NCBI GenBank assembly: GCA_900620265.3
Contig: UYNY03000028.1
Span: 1 to 42,897, forward strand
DNA from: Nitrosopumilaceae archaeon
Lineage (GTDB): Archaea; Thermoproteota; Nitrososphaeria; Nitrososphaerales; Nitrosopumilaceae
Length of the DNA stretch: 42,897 bases
Direction: 5' to 3'
A model generated the notes under the pieces. The model was given only the letters and a program-made list of their open reading frames with translations. It ran no database searches and had not been told where the DNA came from. Made by a program: the position numbers and the translations under genes. Shown here in pieces: positions 6,944-15,651 of the stretch (positions are counted from its first letter, which is position 1; each line of letters starts with the position of its first letter).

Positions 6944-7851
6944 GGGCCGCGATAGTCGGGACCGGCATGCTGGGCGGCGCCGTCGCGATCCGCCTGCTGC
7001 AAAGGGGCCACGACGTATCCGTGTACAACCGCACGCCGGCAGGCGCCGACGCGGCCGTGGCCGCCGGCGCCAGGCGCGCCGGGACGCCGGCCGACGCGGC
7101 GAGGGGATCAGACGTGGTGCTGGTCGCCGTGCGCGACGCGGCGGCCGTGCGCGACGTCGCGTTCGGCGAGTCCGGGATAGCGGCCGGCGCCGGCGGCGCC
7201 GTGGTCGCGGACCTGAGCACCATCAGCCCCGCAGAGTCGAGGGAGGTGACGGCGCGGCTCGCGGGGCTCGGGGTGAGGAGGATCGACGCCCCCGTGATGG
7301 GGGGGCCCGACGCGGCTGCCGAGGGCAGGCTGGTCGTGATGGCGTCAGGCGACATGGGCGCGATAGACGTGTGCGAGCCGCTGCTAGCTGACGTCTCGAC
7401 GCGCGTCTTCCGGCTCGGCGGCCCCGGCGACGCGTGCGCCATAAAGCTTGCCATGAACATGCAGATAACGATGCTCGCGCTCGGGCTCGCCGAGGGGATC
7501 AACCTGGTGGACAGGTCCGGCCTCGACCCCGGCCTCTTCCTCGAGGTGCTCAACTCCACCTACTTTGCGACCGGCATGAGCAGGGGCAAGGCGTACAGGA
7601 TGGCGGGGGGCGGGCAGGACCCCACGTTCACGCTCGCCAACCTCTCCAAGGACATCGAGACGATGCTGCGGGCCGGCAGGGAGGCGGGGGCGGCCATGCC
7701 GACGACCGCCTCGGCGGCCGGCACGTACGCCGGGGCCGTGGGGGCCGGGCTCGGCGGCCTCGACTATACTGGGATAATAAGGCACGTCAGCGGGGGGCGC
7801 CTGCCGCGCGGGCCCCCGGGGGATCGCGCGGCCCGTGAAACATCTAAATAG
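6940..7851 (+). CDS. NAD(P)-dependent beta-hydroxyacid dehydrogenase-like protein (3-hydroxyisobutyrate dehydrogenase family)
   Basis: The 303-residue enzyme belongs to the 6-phosphogluconate/3-hydroxyisobutyrate dehydrogenase superfamily, which oxidises beta-hydroxyacids or reduces the corresponding semialdehydes or imines. The N-terminal Rossmann fold is VGTGMLGGAVAIRLLQRGHDVSVYNR; VADLSTISPAESRE and RIDAPVMGGPDAAAEGRLVV are the substrate-side motifs, and the C-terminal helical domain holds the catalytic Lys in GDACAIKLAMN (family pattern G-x-x-K-x-x-N). The start is GTG 6940, overlapping the preceding stop as GTGA. The physiological substrate is not determinable. The extreme C-terminus (after about residue 285) is Gly/Pro/Arg-rich and unlike the fold. 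Confidence 0.85.
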   Translation: MRAAIVGTGMLGGAVAIRLLQRGHDVSVYNRTPAGADAAVAAGARRAGTPADAARGSDVVLVAVRDAAAVRDVAFGESGIAAGAGGAVVADLSTISPAESREVTARLAGLGVRRIDAPVMGGPDAAAEGRLVVMASGDMGAIDVCEPLLADVSTRVFRLGGPGDACAIKLAMNMQITMLALGLAEGINLVDRSGLDPGLFLEVLNSTYFATGMSRGKAYRMAGGGQDPTFTLANLSKDIETMLRAGREAGAAMPTTASAAGTYAGAVGAGLGGLDYTGIIRHVSGGRLPRGPPGDRAARETSK

Positions 7852-7872
7852 ATTCGCCCCGGCGGCATCCCC

Positions 7873-8082
7873 ATGCCCGACTATGTCTGCGCCGAGTGCG
7901 GCAAGCGCCTCTTCCACGAGAACGAGACGACGCTAAAGGTGCAGCAGACCATCCACTCCAAGTTCTGCAGGAAGAAGGACGGCGAGTACCACAGCTATAT
8001 GCACCGCGACCCGGCCCACATGGAGCCGTTCGACCCGGAGCGGGAGAACGACTCCACCGGCCAGCCAGTCCTGAAGAGGTAG
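7873..8082 (+). CDS. Small zinc-binding protein, 69 residues
   Basis: The N-terminus DYVCAECGKRLF supplies one Cys pair. A His in TIHSKFCRKK and further His residues (YHSYMHRDPAH) could complete a zinc site. The remainder is hydrophilic and probably partly unstructured. ATG 7873 lies about 27 nt after the TATA box CATCTAAATA (7841-7850), so the mRNA is leaderless and separate from the preceding operon. The function is unknown; a nucleic-acid or ribosome-associated zinc protein is a guess. Confidence 0.65.
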   Translation: MPDYVCAECGKRLFHENETTLKVQQTIHSKFCRKKDGEYHSYMHRDPAHMEPFDPERENDSTGQPVLKR

Positions 8083-8119
8083 GCAGGGATTATATCCGGC
8101 GGGGGGCGCCCCGCTTTCC

Positions 8120-9295
8120 GTGCGCGACGTGGTGGTGGCCGGCGGCGGGCCCGCGGGGTCGTCCGCGGCGGCGGCGGCGGCCGGCCTCGGGGCCGACGTG
8201 CTGCTGCTCGAGAGGGAGCAGGAGATAGCGTCCACCGTAAGGACCAGCGGCGTCACCTGGATGCAGGACGTAACGGAGCACGGCATACCGCGCGACTGCT
8301 ACAACCCCATAGACAGGTTCGGCTTTGCGTCGCCCGGCAGGGAGGTGCTGGTGGACGCCGGCGGCCCCGTCGCGGCGGTGCTTGACGTGCGGCGCACGTA
8401 CAGGCTGCTCGCCTCGAGGGCGGCAGCGGCGGGCGCCGAGGTGCGCACGGGCGCCGCCGTGGACGGGCCCGTCATGGAGGGCGGAGCCGTGGCCGGCGTG
8501 CGCTCCGGCGGCGAGGAGATCCGGGCGCGCATGACGGTCGACGCGACGGGGTTCCCGTCCACGGTCTGCACCGGCGCGGGGCTGGCCCGGGGCTGGTCCA
8601 GGTTCGGGGCCGGCGCAGAGTACGAGGGCGAGGCCGATAACGCGGATCCGAGCACGTGGTGGCTGCTCGTGGGGGACAGGTACTCGCCGGCCGGATACGC
8701 GTGGATATTCCCGCTCGGCGGGGGCAGGGTCAGGGTGGGGGTCGGCGTGGGCAAGCCAGAGTCGGGCGCCGATCCCAGGAGGATCCTTGACAGGATGATC
8801 GAGGAGGGCGGCGGCCCGGTCGGCAGGCTCGGAGGCTTCAGGAGCGAGGAGTTCCACTACGGGCTGATACCGAACGAGGGGCTCGCCAGGCGCACCGTGC
8901 ACGCGGGGCTGCTGATGGCAGGTGACTCTGCCGGGCAGTCAAACCCGCTGGTCCTGGAGGGGATACGCCATGCCATAAGGTACGGGGCCGAGGCCGGCAG
9001 GCGCGCGGCGCGCGCGGCCGCGTCGGGCGCCACGGACGCCGCGTCGCTTGCAGGATACGAGAAGCTCTGGAGGTCCGAGATCGAGTCAAAGAACCGCAAG
9101 GCAAGGAGGATCCAGGCAAGGTGGCTGGGGCTCTCCGACGATCAGTGGGACGAGGAGCTCCGGATAATAGAGCAGCTCTCGGCCGGCGAGATGGTCGACT
9201 TTGTGAGGGGCGACTTTGGCGCCGCCCGCCTCGCCAGGATGGCCGTCTCCCACCCGGTGCTGGCCGCCAGGCAGCTGCTCGGGATGCTCCGCTAG
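8120..9295 (+). CDS. Geranylgeranyl reductase-family FAD oxidoreductase
   Basis: The 391-residue flavoprotein starts with a dinucleotide-binding fold (VVVAGGGPAGSSAAAAAAGLG), followed by an Arg-containing FAD motif (LDVRRTYRLLASRAAAAGAEV), MTVDATGFPSTV and the second FAD motif with GLLMAGDSAGQSNPLVLEGIRHAI near residue 270. This is the arrangement of archaeal geranylgeranyl reductases, which saturate isoprenoid chains of ether lipids at the membrane, and of related flavin reductases/halogenases. The substrate is therefore likely but not certain to be a geranylgeranyl lipid. GTG 8120 follows the TATA element GATTATATCC (8088-8097). It ends in a 4-nt overlap with the convergent secreted-protein gene. 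Confidence 0.82.
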   Translation: MRDVVVAGGGPAGSSAAAAAAGLGADVLLLEREQEIASTVRTSGVTWMQDVTEHGIPRDCYNPIDRFGFASPGREVLVDAGGPVAAVLDVRRTYRLLASRAAAAGAEVRTGAAVDGPVMEGGAVAGVRSGGEEIRARMTVDATGFPSTVCTGAGLARGWSRFGAGAEYEGEADNADPSTWWLLVGDRYSPAGYAWIFPLGGGRVRVGVGVGKPESGADPRRILDRMIEEGGGPVGRLGGFRSEEFHYGLIPNEGLARRTVHAGLLMAGDSAGQSNPLVLEGIRHAIRYGAEAGRRAARAAASGATDAASLAGYEKLWRSEIESKNRKARRIQARWLGLSDDQWDEELRIIEQLSAGEMVDFVRGDFGAARLARMAVSHPVLAARQLLGMLR

Positions 9296-12243
9296 CTTAC
9301 TATGAAAAAGTCGCTCACGGTGAGGTCGAGGTACTGGAGCTCGACTGCGTATATGCCGGGGTTGAAGGCCAGCGGGAGGGATCTTGCGAACCTGCCGGAC
9401 GAGTCGTCCTTTAGCGCCACCTCCTGGACGCGCGCGCCCGACTGGTCAAAGACGTCCACGTACAGGTCCTCGGCGAACGCGATGTCCTTTATGACCGCGC
9501 CCGAGATGACCAGCCTGCCGTCACCGTAGACGGCCTCCACTATGGCCTCGCGCGACTTTGTGGGCAGGTACCTGTCTATGATCCTCTTTATGTCGTCAAG
9601 CTTTGACTCCATGGACGAGGTGCTCCCGGTCGAGAAGGCGGTCTCGGCGGAGCTTATGGCGGTGGTGAGCCTCTCGGTGGTCGAGTACTTTTCGCCGCCG
9701 AACCGGACCGCGAACTTTTTGAGCTGGTCAAAGTCGCGGGCCAGCGAGAACGTGTCCTGGTCTGACGGCGTGTACTTGTACTCGAACTTTTCCCTGATGT
9801 TGACGATCTGCGTGGCCGTCGCGTCGCGCGGCGGGTCTATGAACCGCACCTGGGCCACGTAGAGCCCCGGCTCGGCCGGCGCGTTCCACTGGGTGAAGAA
9901 CTCGCCCCTCTTGGTGGCAAAGAACTCCAGCGTGCTGTGCTTGCTCCCGTCCATGTTGTATATGGTGATCTCGAGCTCGTCCTTGTAGTCGGGGCGCTCC
10001 TTTTCCACCTGGCCCCTCATCACCCACAGCCCCCGCTCCTGCTCGAAGCTTATCTCAAAGTAGACGCTGCTGTCGCTGAGCACCAGCCTCTGGCTGAGGA
10101 AGCGGGCGATCTCGTCCACCTTTTTCTCCGCGTCGGCAAAGTTGGCCCTGTTTATCATGTTCTTCAGGTCGTTGGCCATCGTTATGTACTGCGCAGAGTA
10201 CGTCTCAAAGCCGGGGTTGCGGAACGCGGCCACGGCGCTGTCAAACGCGTCGAGCCTCTTGCGGAAGTCTATCCGCTTTAGCTCGTCAAGCGAGTACCCG
10301 ACGGCCGACCCCTTGGGATCCTCGGCGTACGCCGTCGAGACCTGGTTCCACTCGTCGTACAGGGAGACGAGCACCTTGTCGGCCGCGTCAAGGTCCCCCG
10401 CTATGACGAGCTCCCTGACGTTGGCGATGCTGGTGGCAAGCCCGTCGGTGAACTGGATGTAGTTTGGCAGGAAGCGGTTCTTCGGTATGCTCAGCTCGAC
10501 GAGGTTCTCAAGCGACTGGGTCCTCTGCAGGATGGCCGAGGCGCGCACCTTTGAGACGTCCTTGGTGTACGACTCGAGCTTTGATCGTATGTCGGGCTCG
10601 CGGTCGGCCGCCCACGTCAGCAGCAGCTCCATCCGGTCTATCCTGCTGGAGGTCGGGTTTCCCGACTCGGCCCTCTTTGCGGAGTCTATTATCCGCAGGG
10701 CGTTGTTGATGTCCTCGAGGCTCGCATAGTCGGCCTGGAGCTCGGCCCGCTGGCGGAGCTCCTTGTACCTGAACTCGAGCGTCACGAGCGGGCTCCTCTT
10801 CTCGCGCAGCTCCCTTATCGAGCGGTCAAACTCGGAGACGACCGCGAGCACCTCGGCGGCATCGGAGGCACCCCTCACCCGCTCGAGCAGCGCGTCCCAC
10901 TCGGCGACCTGTGACGAGGATATGCCGTTGGCCCTCGATATCTCGACCCCCTTTGATATGCGCGAGGAGATCTCCGTGATGCTCTTCATCCGGCGTATCT
11001 CGTCCTTTGCCTCCAGTATGTCGCCCACCTGCGAGGCGCTCGCCAGCGAGGAGAGGAGGCGGTCCCACATGGGGCGTATTATCTCGGCAAGGTCGTCATC
11101 GTCCCGGTCTATGAACCTCTCGACCCCGTCAAGCTCGCGGAGCAGTATGGCCGCCTCGTGCAGCTCCGCGACCTTGGGGGCCGGCTCCAGCAGCGACGCT
11201 ATGGACGACTTGCCCTCGAGCGAGGGCTTTAGCAGGTCCCAGTTGCCCCGTATGATGTTGTAGAGGTTGCTGGACTTTCTTGACACGACGTCAAGGTACC
11301 TTGCCTCCGTGAGCAGGTCGACCAGCCCGGTGATCTCGTCAGAGTAGACGGGCGCGGTCCCGCGTGCGAATATGAAGGCCACCTCCTCCTTTACCTCCCT
11401 GCTCATCACGCTGTCGGACTTTTTCATCAGGTTCAGCAGCGTGTCCTCCAGCTCGTCAAAGGTGAGGTTCCGCTGGATCTTCTTCTCCGGGACCAGGTTC
11501 CCCACGTCGACGAACGCGTCGGAGATGAGCCCTATGGCGGCGCCCCTCTCGCCGATCTCGTACAGGAAGACGGCCTCGAAGACGAGCATGTCGATGAGCT
11601 GCGATATGTCGTACGGGATGGTGTTGTCGGCAAGCAGCGCCTGGACCGCGTCAAGCGACGCGCGCGCCGGCTCGCGGACTAGCGGGTCCACCTCGTACAG
11701 GTACTCCTCGGAGAAGGACGTGCGCCACAGGTTCACGTACACGTCCTTTAGCTGCTCGAGCGTGGCTCCCGGGCCGGGCACCTCCGTCGATATCCCGGTG
11801 CGGTCCCTCGTCATGTTTGCCAGGCTGGTGACCAGGTCGCGCGCGGTCCGGAGCTTTTCGGCGTCGGACGGCTCTGCATACCTCTCGGCGGAGACCGAGA
11901 ACGCGGTGGACTTTGTATGATCCCCGTAGAAGAGCCGGGCCTCGTAGTCGCCGGTCATGCCGCATATTCGCCCGGCCAGCGGTATCTGGCCCGTGATGAA
12001 CTGCCCGCCCGGAAGCGGGGTCACCTGCTGTATCTGGCAGAGGTCCCCGAGCGGGTTGATTATCTGCATTATCAGAAAGGAGCCGTCCGTGACGCTCGCA
12101 AGGCTCCCGTATATGAAGAGGGGCTCGCCGGACTCGTACTGGCCAAAGTTGTCTATCACGGTTATCCGGTCCGACGACTGGGCGTGGGCGGCGGCAGGTG
12201 CGATGAGCGCGGCTGCGATCCCCAGCGCCAGCAGGGCGTTCAT
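9292..12243 (-). CDS. Large secreted protein, 983 residues, function unknown
   Basis: The N-terminal signal peptide (MNALLALGIAAALIAPAAAHA, cleavage after AHA) is followed by an Ig-like beta domain (about residues 25-115: ITVIDNFGQYESGEPLFIYG and a G-DYEARLFYGDHT strand pair). A long, mainly helical, charged central region follows (about 120-740), then a second beta domain near 750-840 (YVAQVRFIDPPRDATATQIVNI). A short helical stretch and a third beta domain end at the C-terminus (SGAVIKDIAFAEDLYVDVFD to VSDFFIVS). There is no C-terminal membrane anchor or sorting signal, so it is probably released or held by protein contacts in the cell envelope. The TATA box TTTTAAGTA (minus, about 12266-12274) gives a leaderless ATG 12243. 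I know of no assigned function. Confidence 0.8.
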   Translation of the reverse strand: MNALLALGIAAALIAPAAAHAQSSDRITVIDNFGQYESGEPLFIYGSLASVTDGSFLIMQIINPLGDLCQIQQVTPLPGGQFITGQIPLAGRICGMTGDYEARLFYGDHTKSTAFSVSAERYAEPSDAEKLRTARDLVTSLANMTRDRTGISTEVPGPGATLEQLKDVYVNLWRTSFSEEYLYEVDPLVREPARASLDAVQALLADNTIPYDISQLIDMLVFEAVFLYEIGERGAAIGLISDAFVDVGNLVPEKKIQRNLTFDELEDTLLNLMKKSDSVMSREVKEEVAFIFARGTAPVYSDEITGLVDLLTEARYLDVVSRKSSNLYNIIRGNWDLLKPSLEGKSSIASLLEPAPKVAELHEAAILLRELDGVERFIDRDDDDLAEIIRPMWDRLLSSLASASQVGDILEAKDEIRRMKSITEISSRISKGVEISRANGISSSQVAEWDALLERVRGASDAAEVLAVVSEFDRSIRELREKRSPLVTLEFRYKELRQRAELQADYASLEDINNALRIIDSAKRAESGNPTSSRIDRMELLLTWAADREPDIRSKLESYTKDVSKVRASAILQRTQSLENLVELSIPKNRFLPNYIQFTDGLATSIANVRELVIAGDLDAADKVLVSLYDEWNQVSTAYAEDPKGSAVGYSLDELKRIDFRKRLDAFDSAVAAFRNPGFETYSAQYITMANDLKNMINRANFADAEKKVDEIARFLSQRLVLSDSSVYFEISFEQERGLWVMRGQVEKERPDYKDELEITIYNMDGSKHSTLEFFATKRGEFFTQWNAPAEPGLYVAQVRFIDPPRDATATQIVNIREKFEYKYTPSDQDTFSLARDFDQLKKFAVRFGGEKYSTTERLTTAISSAETAFSTGSTSSMESKLDDIKRIIDRYLPTKSREAIVEAVYGDGRLVISGAVIKDIAFAEDLYVDVFDQSGARVQEVALKDDSSGRFARSLPLAFNPGIYAVELQYLDLTVSDFFIVS

Positions 12244-12265
12244 GCGGTCAGGGGCCGGAATCTCG

Positions 12266-12314
12266 TACTTAAAACTTGGGTATGAATCGTAAAGATCCCA
12301 CGCGGGAGTTATAT
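12266..12314. promoter_or_regulatory. Divergent promoters, secreted protein / methyltransferase
   Basis: ACTTAAAAC near 12266-12275 is 26-28 nt before the minus-strand ATG 12243. GTTATATCC near 12308-12316 is about 27 nt before the plus-strand ATG 12339. The two boxes are 35-40 bp apart. Confidence 0.55.
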
Positions 12315-12338
12315 CCCCGGCCCGGCGGGGGGAAGCCG

Positions 12339-12989
12339 ATGGACGAGGTGGAGCGGACGTTTGACGGGTGGGCCGTCAACGGCAGGGCCGAGAGGATGGA
12401 GCGGGAGCACTCGCCGAGCGTCACGAGGTTCCTCCGGTCGGCCAGGCTCCCGGGCCGTTTCTCGTTCCTCGACGTCGGGTGCGGCAACGGGTGGGTCGTC
12501 AGGAGGATGGCCTCAAGGCCCGGCTGCAGGAGGGCCGTCGGGATAGACAAGAGCGGCAGGATGGTATCGGAGGCAAGGAGGCTCTCGGCGGGGACAGGCG
12601 CCAGGTTCCACCACACGGGCCTCGAGTCGTTCACGGGGCGCGGGTTTGACTGCGTCTTCTCGATGGAGTCGCTCTACTATGCAAGGTCTGTCCCGGCTGC
12701 CCTCGCGAGGATATACGGCATGCTGAAGCCGGGCGGGAGGCTCTTCTGCGGGACGGACTTTTACGCAGAGAACAGGGCGACTGCAAAGTGGGCAAGGATG
12801 CTCGGCATCAGGATGCACCTGCTCCCCGAGGAGGGGTGGCTGTCCATGTTCGAGGAGGCCGGGTTCCGGGCCTCGTCAAGGCACGTGACCGACCCGGACG
12901 ACAGGAGAAAGTGGCGCAGGGAGCTCGGGACGCTGTTCATCACAGGGACGAGGCCGGCCCGCAAGGCTAAAATCCGGGCCCGATCCTAG
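12339..12989 (+). CDS. Class I SAM-dependent methyltransferase
   Basis: The 216-residue protein carries the Rossmann-fold SAM site FSFLDVGCGNGWVVRRM (motif I), acidic AVGIDKSGRMV (motif II), FDCVFSMESLYY (motif IV) and LKPGGRLFCGTDFY (post-motif region), in the standard order of methyltransferase type 11. The N-terminal sequence MDEVERTFDGWAVNGRAERMEREH is typical of small-molecule or quinone/lipid methylases, but the acceptor is unknown. ATG 12339 was chosen over an upstream TTG because the TATA element at 12308 lies between them. The next feature downstream is the RNase P RNA, with its own promoter overlapping the 3' end of this gene. Confidence 0.85.
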   Translation: MDEVERTFDGWAVNGRAERMEREHSPSVTRFLRSARLPGRFSFLDVGCGNGWVVRRMASRPGCRRAVGIDKSGRMVSEARRLSAGTGARFHHTGLESFTGRGFDCVFSMESLYYARSVPAALARIYGMLKPGGRLFCGTDFYAENRATAKWARMLGIRMHLLPEEGWLSMFEEAGFRASSRHVTDPDDRRKWRRELGTLFITGTRPARKAKIRARS

Positions 12990-12995
12990 CAGGGC

Positions 12996-13283
12996 CGCGT
13001 GAGCCGGAGCACGACACGCTGCCACGGCAGAGGAAACTCCTCCCTCGTTACAGGAGGCGCGGCCCGGAGACGGGCAGCCGGAGACGGCTGGCAACGGAGC
13101 AGAAAAGGAATCCCACATGGAGCACTGTGAAGGTGGCACCGGAGGTTTCCATGGACGGAGTGAAAAAGCCGCCCCGCGTCGAGCAAGGCCAAACAGGGCC
13201 GCAGGTGCCTGTACCAGGCCCAGGTAGGCCGCAAAGCGGAATATCGTGGAAACAAGAGGAGGGTTACTCCCGGCACACGCTAT
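12996..13283 (+). ncRNA. rnpB: RNase P RNA (catalytic RNA for tRNA 5' maturation)
   Basis: A 288-nt non-coding stretch holds the conserved elements of RNase P RNA in order: GAGGAAACTCCTCC near 13030 (5' conserved region, usually GAGGAAAGTCC), GCAACGGAGCAGAAAAGG (central region), GAGCAAGGCCAAACAGG (matching the highly conserved GAGCAAGGCCAAAUAGG), CAGGTAGGCCGC, and near the 3' end AAACAAGAGGAGGGTTACTCC. Helix P1 closes the molecule: GCGTGAGCCGG at 12997-13007 pairs with CCGGCACACGC at 13270-13280 with one mismatch. A TATA element GGCTAAAATCC at 12965-12975 would start transcription near 12996. T-rich TATCTTATT follows the 3' end. Ends are approximate. Confidence 0.88.
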
Positions 13284-13284
13284 C

Positions 13285-14631
13285 TTATTCCATCGAGCCA
13301 GAGTGCTCGCGGCAGAGCCCGGAGCCGCACCTGCAGGTCGCGTCGCAGAGGCAGGACCCCTGCATCTCGCAGTCGCACTCGGAGCCCATCTCGGCCGACG
13401 CGGCGCACCCGCACGCCGCATCCTGCCCGTCATCCTGGGCGGGCTGGGCGGCCGGCGAATCCTGCTCGTAGACGCTCCGGGTCTGCTGGTAGCCCGTGTC
13501 GTCCCTCAGCTGGGCCTCGCCCCTGTTGGTCTGGTAGCCGCCGGACGAGCTGCTCGTCTGCAGGCCGACCAGGCGCGTAGGATCAATGCCCTGCTGCCCC
13601 TCCTGCTCCCTCTTGAGGGAGCGGTTGCTGAATATGAAGAACCCGATGCCGGCCACGGCGGCGAGGCCCGCCATGCCGTAGATTATCGTGATGGAGAACC
13701 CGCCTCCGCCGCCGCTTCCCGTGGCGTTAGGCGACAGGCCGATTATCTCCACGCCGTCAAGAACGTCGATGGCCCCGAACCCGATAGCCCCGAGCACGGC
13801 GCTGTCGGCCGACTGGATGCTGTGCACCCTGTACGTCTGGTCCGCCGTGACGGTGGCCTCGTACTCGAGCTCCACCTGGCGCCCCTCGCGGATGCTGCTC
13901 TCGCCCATCGTCCACCTAGATATCACCTTGCCAGCTATCGACTCGTCAAGGCCGTACAGCGCCGCGTCCTCGCCGATTCCGGTCGGATCAAACAGGAAGT
14001 GCCAGTTCGTAAGGGGCTGCTCCAGGATAAAGTCCGCGTCGATCAGGGGGCGGGACAGCACCTCGGCCTCCGCCTCCGTCCCCGCGAACACCTCGTATAC
14101 CTGCGGGTACTGCTCGCGCATCACCTCCATGGGTATGTTTATCTCCGTGCCGTCGATCTTTACGGGCCCGTCAAGGGAGAGGGCCCTCCAGCCCATGTCA
14201 ACCAGCTTCTTTGATCCGTCCTCCACGATGACATAGTTGCTCAGCCGCCCCTCCACTATCACCCGCAGGTCGAGCGACGCAGCGTTTGCCAGGCCGTTCA
14301 TGAGGATCCTGTACGAGACGCCGAGATCAGAGACCACCACGGCGCTGCCGTCGCCCCGTATCTTTGCGTTGAGCCGGTCCACCATCATGGCCGCGTCCGG
14401 ATGGGAGGGATCCACCGCCTCGTCAATCTGCAGGGCGGCCCCGCGCAGGACGTCGGCCACCATCCCGCCCTGGGGGTACTCGATGAAGATGGTCCTCTGG
14501 TAGGTCATCTTGAACGGGGAGAACTCCTCGTCGGGGTTGATGCTGGCCTCGAGCTGGGCGCCCCACGCCGGGGCAGCCAGCCCCGCCAAGGCGATCACGC
14601 CTGCCACCGCGGCCACAGCCACCGTCCTCAT
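13285..14631 (-). CDS. Exported single-span membrane protein with CXC-rich cytoplasmic tail
   Basis: The 448-residue protein has a signal peptide (MRTVAVAAVAGVIALAGLAAPAWG) and an ectodomain of about 290 residues with beta-rich and helical parts (QRTIFIEYPQGGMVADVL, KKLVDMGWRALSLDGP, VELEYEATVTADQTYRVHSI). A Gly-rich hinge and one membrane span (ITIIYGMAGLAAVAGIGFFI) lead to a basic stop-transfer NRSLKREQ and a polar tail of about 100 residues. The last 35 residues contain nine Cys, eight of them in four CXC pairs (ACGC, ECDC, SCLC, TCRC), plus a final LCREH. This looks like a metal-binding or thiol tail. ATG 14631 is set by the minus-strand TATA box at 14651-14663. No family name can be given. 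Confidence 0.75.
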   Translation of the reverse strand: MRTVAVAAVAGVIALAGLAAPAWGAQLEASINPDEEFSPFKMTYQRTIFIEYPQGGMVADVLRGAALQIDEAVDPSHPDAAMMVDRLNAKIRGDGSAVVVSDLGVSYRILMNGLANAASLDLRVIVEGRLSNYVIVEDGSKKLVDMGWRALSLDGPVKIDGTEINIPMEVMREQYPQVYEVFAGTEAEAEVLSRPLIDADFILEQPLTNWHFLFDPTGIGEDAALYGLDESIAGKVISRWTMGESSIREGRQVELEYEATVTADQTYRVHSIQSADSAVLGAIGFGAIDVLDGVEIIGLSPNATGSGGGGGFSITIIYGMAGLAAVAGIGFFIFSNRSLKREQEGQQGIDPTRLVGLQTSSSSGGYQTNRGEAQLRDDTGYQQTRSVYEQDSPAAQPAQDDGQDAACGCAASAEMGSECDCEMQGSCLCDATCRCGSGLCREHSGSME

Positions 14632-14650
14632 GCGTAAAAGGGGCCATCCC

Positions 14651-14708
14651 AAAGTAATAAACCTATCCAAGGCACCTCGGATCGCATTTGAAAAAGTAAT
14701 ATGTATGC
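14651..14708. promoter_or_regulatory. Divergent promoters, CXC-tail protein / cofD
   Basis: GGTTTATTACTTT on the minus strand (14651-14663) is about 26 nt before ATG 14631. AAAAAGTAATATGTATG on the plus strand (14691-14707) is about 28 nt before ATG 14727. Both imply leaderless transcripts. Confidence 0.6.
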
Positions 14709-14726
14709 GGGGGGGCGGCCCGGCAG

Positions 14727-15647
14727 ATGATAACGGTCCTAGCAGGCGGCACCGGCTCGATAAAGCTCGTCAGGGGGCTGGTCACGCAGGACCCCAAGGT
14801 GAACGTGGTCAGCAACGTGGGGGACAACTACTGGCTCTACGGGCTGTACGTCTGCCCCGACATCGACACGATCGTGTACGGCCTGGCAGACATGCTGGAC
14901 CAGGACAGGGGCTGGGGCGTCAAAAAGGACACGTACAACTTTCTGAGGCAGATGGAGGTGTTCGGGGAGGAGACATGGTTCAGGATAGGGGACAGGGACA
15001 CGGCGACCCACCTGACCAGGACAAACATGCTCAAGAACGGCAAGAACCTGGCGGACATCACAAAGTGGATGTGCGAAAAGTTCGCCGTCGGCGCCAACGT
15101 CATGCCGGTATCCGACAGCGGCATCGAGACCAGGATAACCACCAGCAAGGGCGAGATGCACCTGCAGGAGTACTGGGTAAAGTACCGCGGCAGGGACGAG
15201 GTGGAGGGGATCCAGTACGTCGGGGCCGACAAGGCCCGCCCCAACCCCGAGGCGATAAACGCGATGCACGACTCGGAGGTGGTGGTGCTGGCCCCCGGAA
15301 ACCCGCTCACGTCGATGGGGCCGATGCTCCAGATAAAGGCCGTCAAGAAGGAGCTCTCAAAGATGAAGAAGAAGGTGGTGGCCGTCAGCCCGCTGATCGG
15401 GGACGAGGCGATAAGCGGGCCGGCCGCCAAGTACATGCGCGCAGCAGGCGTCGAGTCCAACGCGTACGGGCTGGCAAAGATGTACGCCGACGTGTGCTCC
15501 AACATGGTGATAGACACAAGGGACAAGGCCCTCGGCAGGAAGATCCGCGACCTCGGCTACAGGGCGTTCGAGACGAGGATAACCATGAAGAACAAGGCCG
15601 CCGAGGACGCGCTCGCCGGGTTCGTCCTAAAGCAGATGCGCGGTTGA
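14727..15647 (+). CDS. cofD: 2-phospho-L-lactate transferase CofD (coenzyme F420 biosynthesis)
   Basis: CofD joins the activated phospholactyl (or phosphoenolpyruvyl) moiety to the deazaflavin Fo, making F420-0 in the cytosol. The 306-residue protein has the family N-terminus ITVLAGGTGSIKLVRGL, the Fo-binding segment VVSNVGDNYWLYGLYVCPDIDT, EEYWV/KYRG-type middle (LQEYWVKYRGRDEVEGI), VVVLAPGNPLTSMGPML and VAVSPLIGDEAISGPA. Length and motif order match full-length CofD. It is followed 4 nt later by cofC, whose product makes its activated substrate, so the pair is one operon. Confidence 0.95.
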   Translation: MITVLAGGTGSIKLVRGLVTQDPKVNVVSNVGDNYWLYGLYVCPDIDTIVYGLADMLDQDRGWGVKKDTYNFLRQMEVFGEETWFRIGDRDTATHLTRTNMLKNGKNLADITKWMCEKFAVGANVMPVSDSGIETRITTSKGEMHLQEYWVKYRGRDEVEGIQYVGADKARPNPEAINAMHDSEVVVLAPGNPLTSMGPMLQIKAVKKELSKMKKKVVAVSPLIGDEAISGPAAKYMRAAGVESNAYGLAKMYADVCSNMVIDTRDKALGRKIRDLGYRAFETRITMKNKAAEDALAGFVLKQMRG

Positions 15648-15651
15648 CGGG

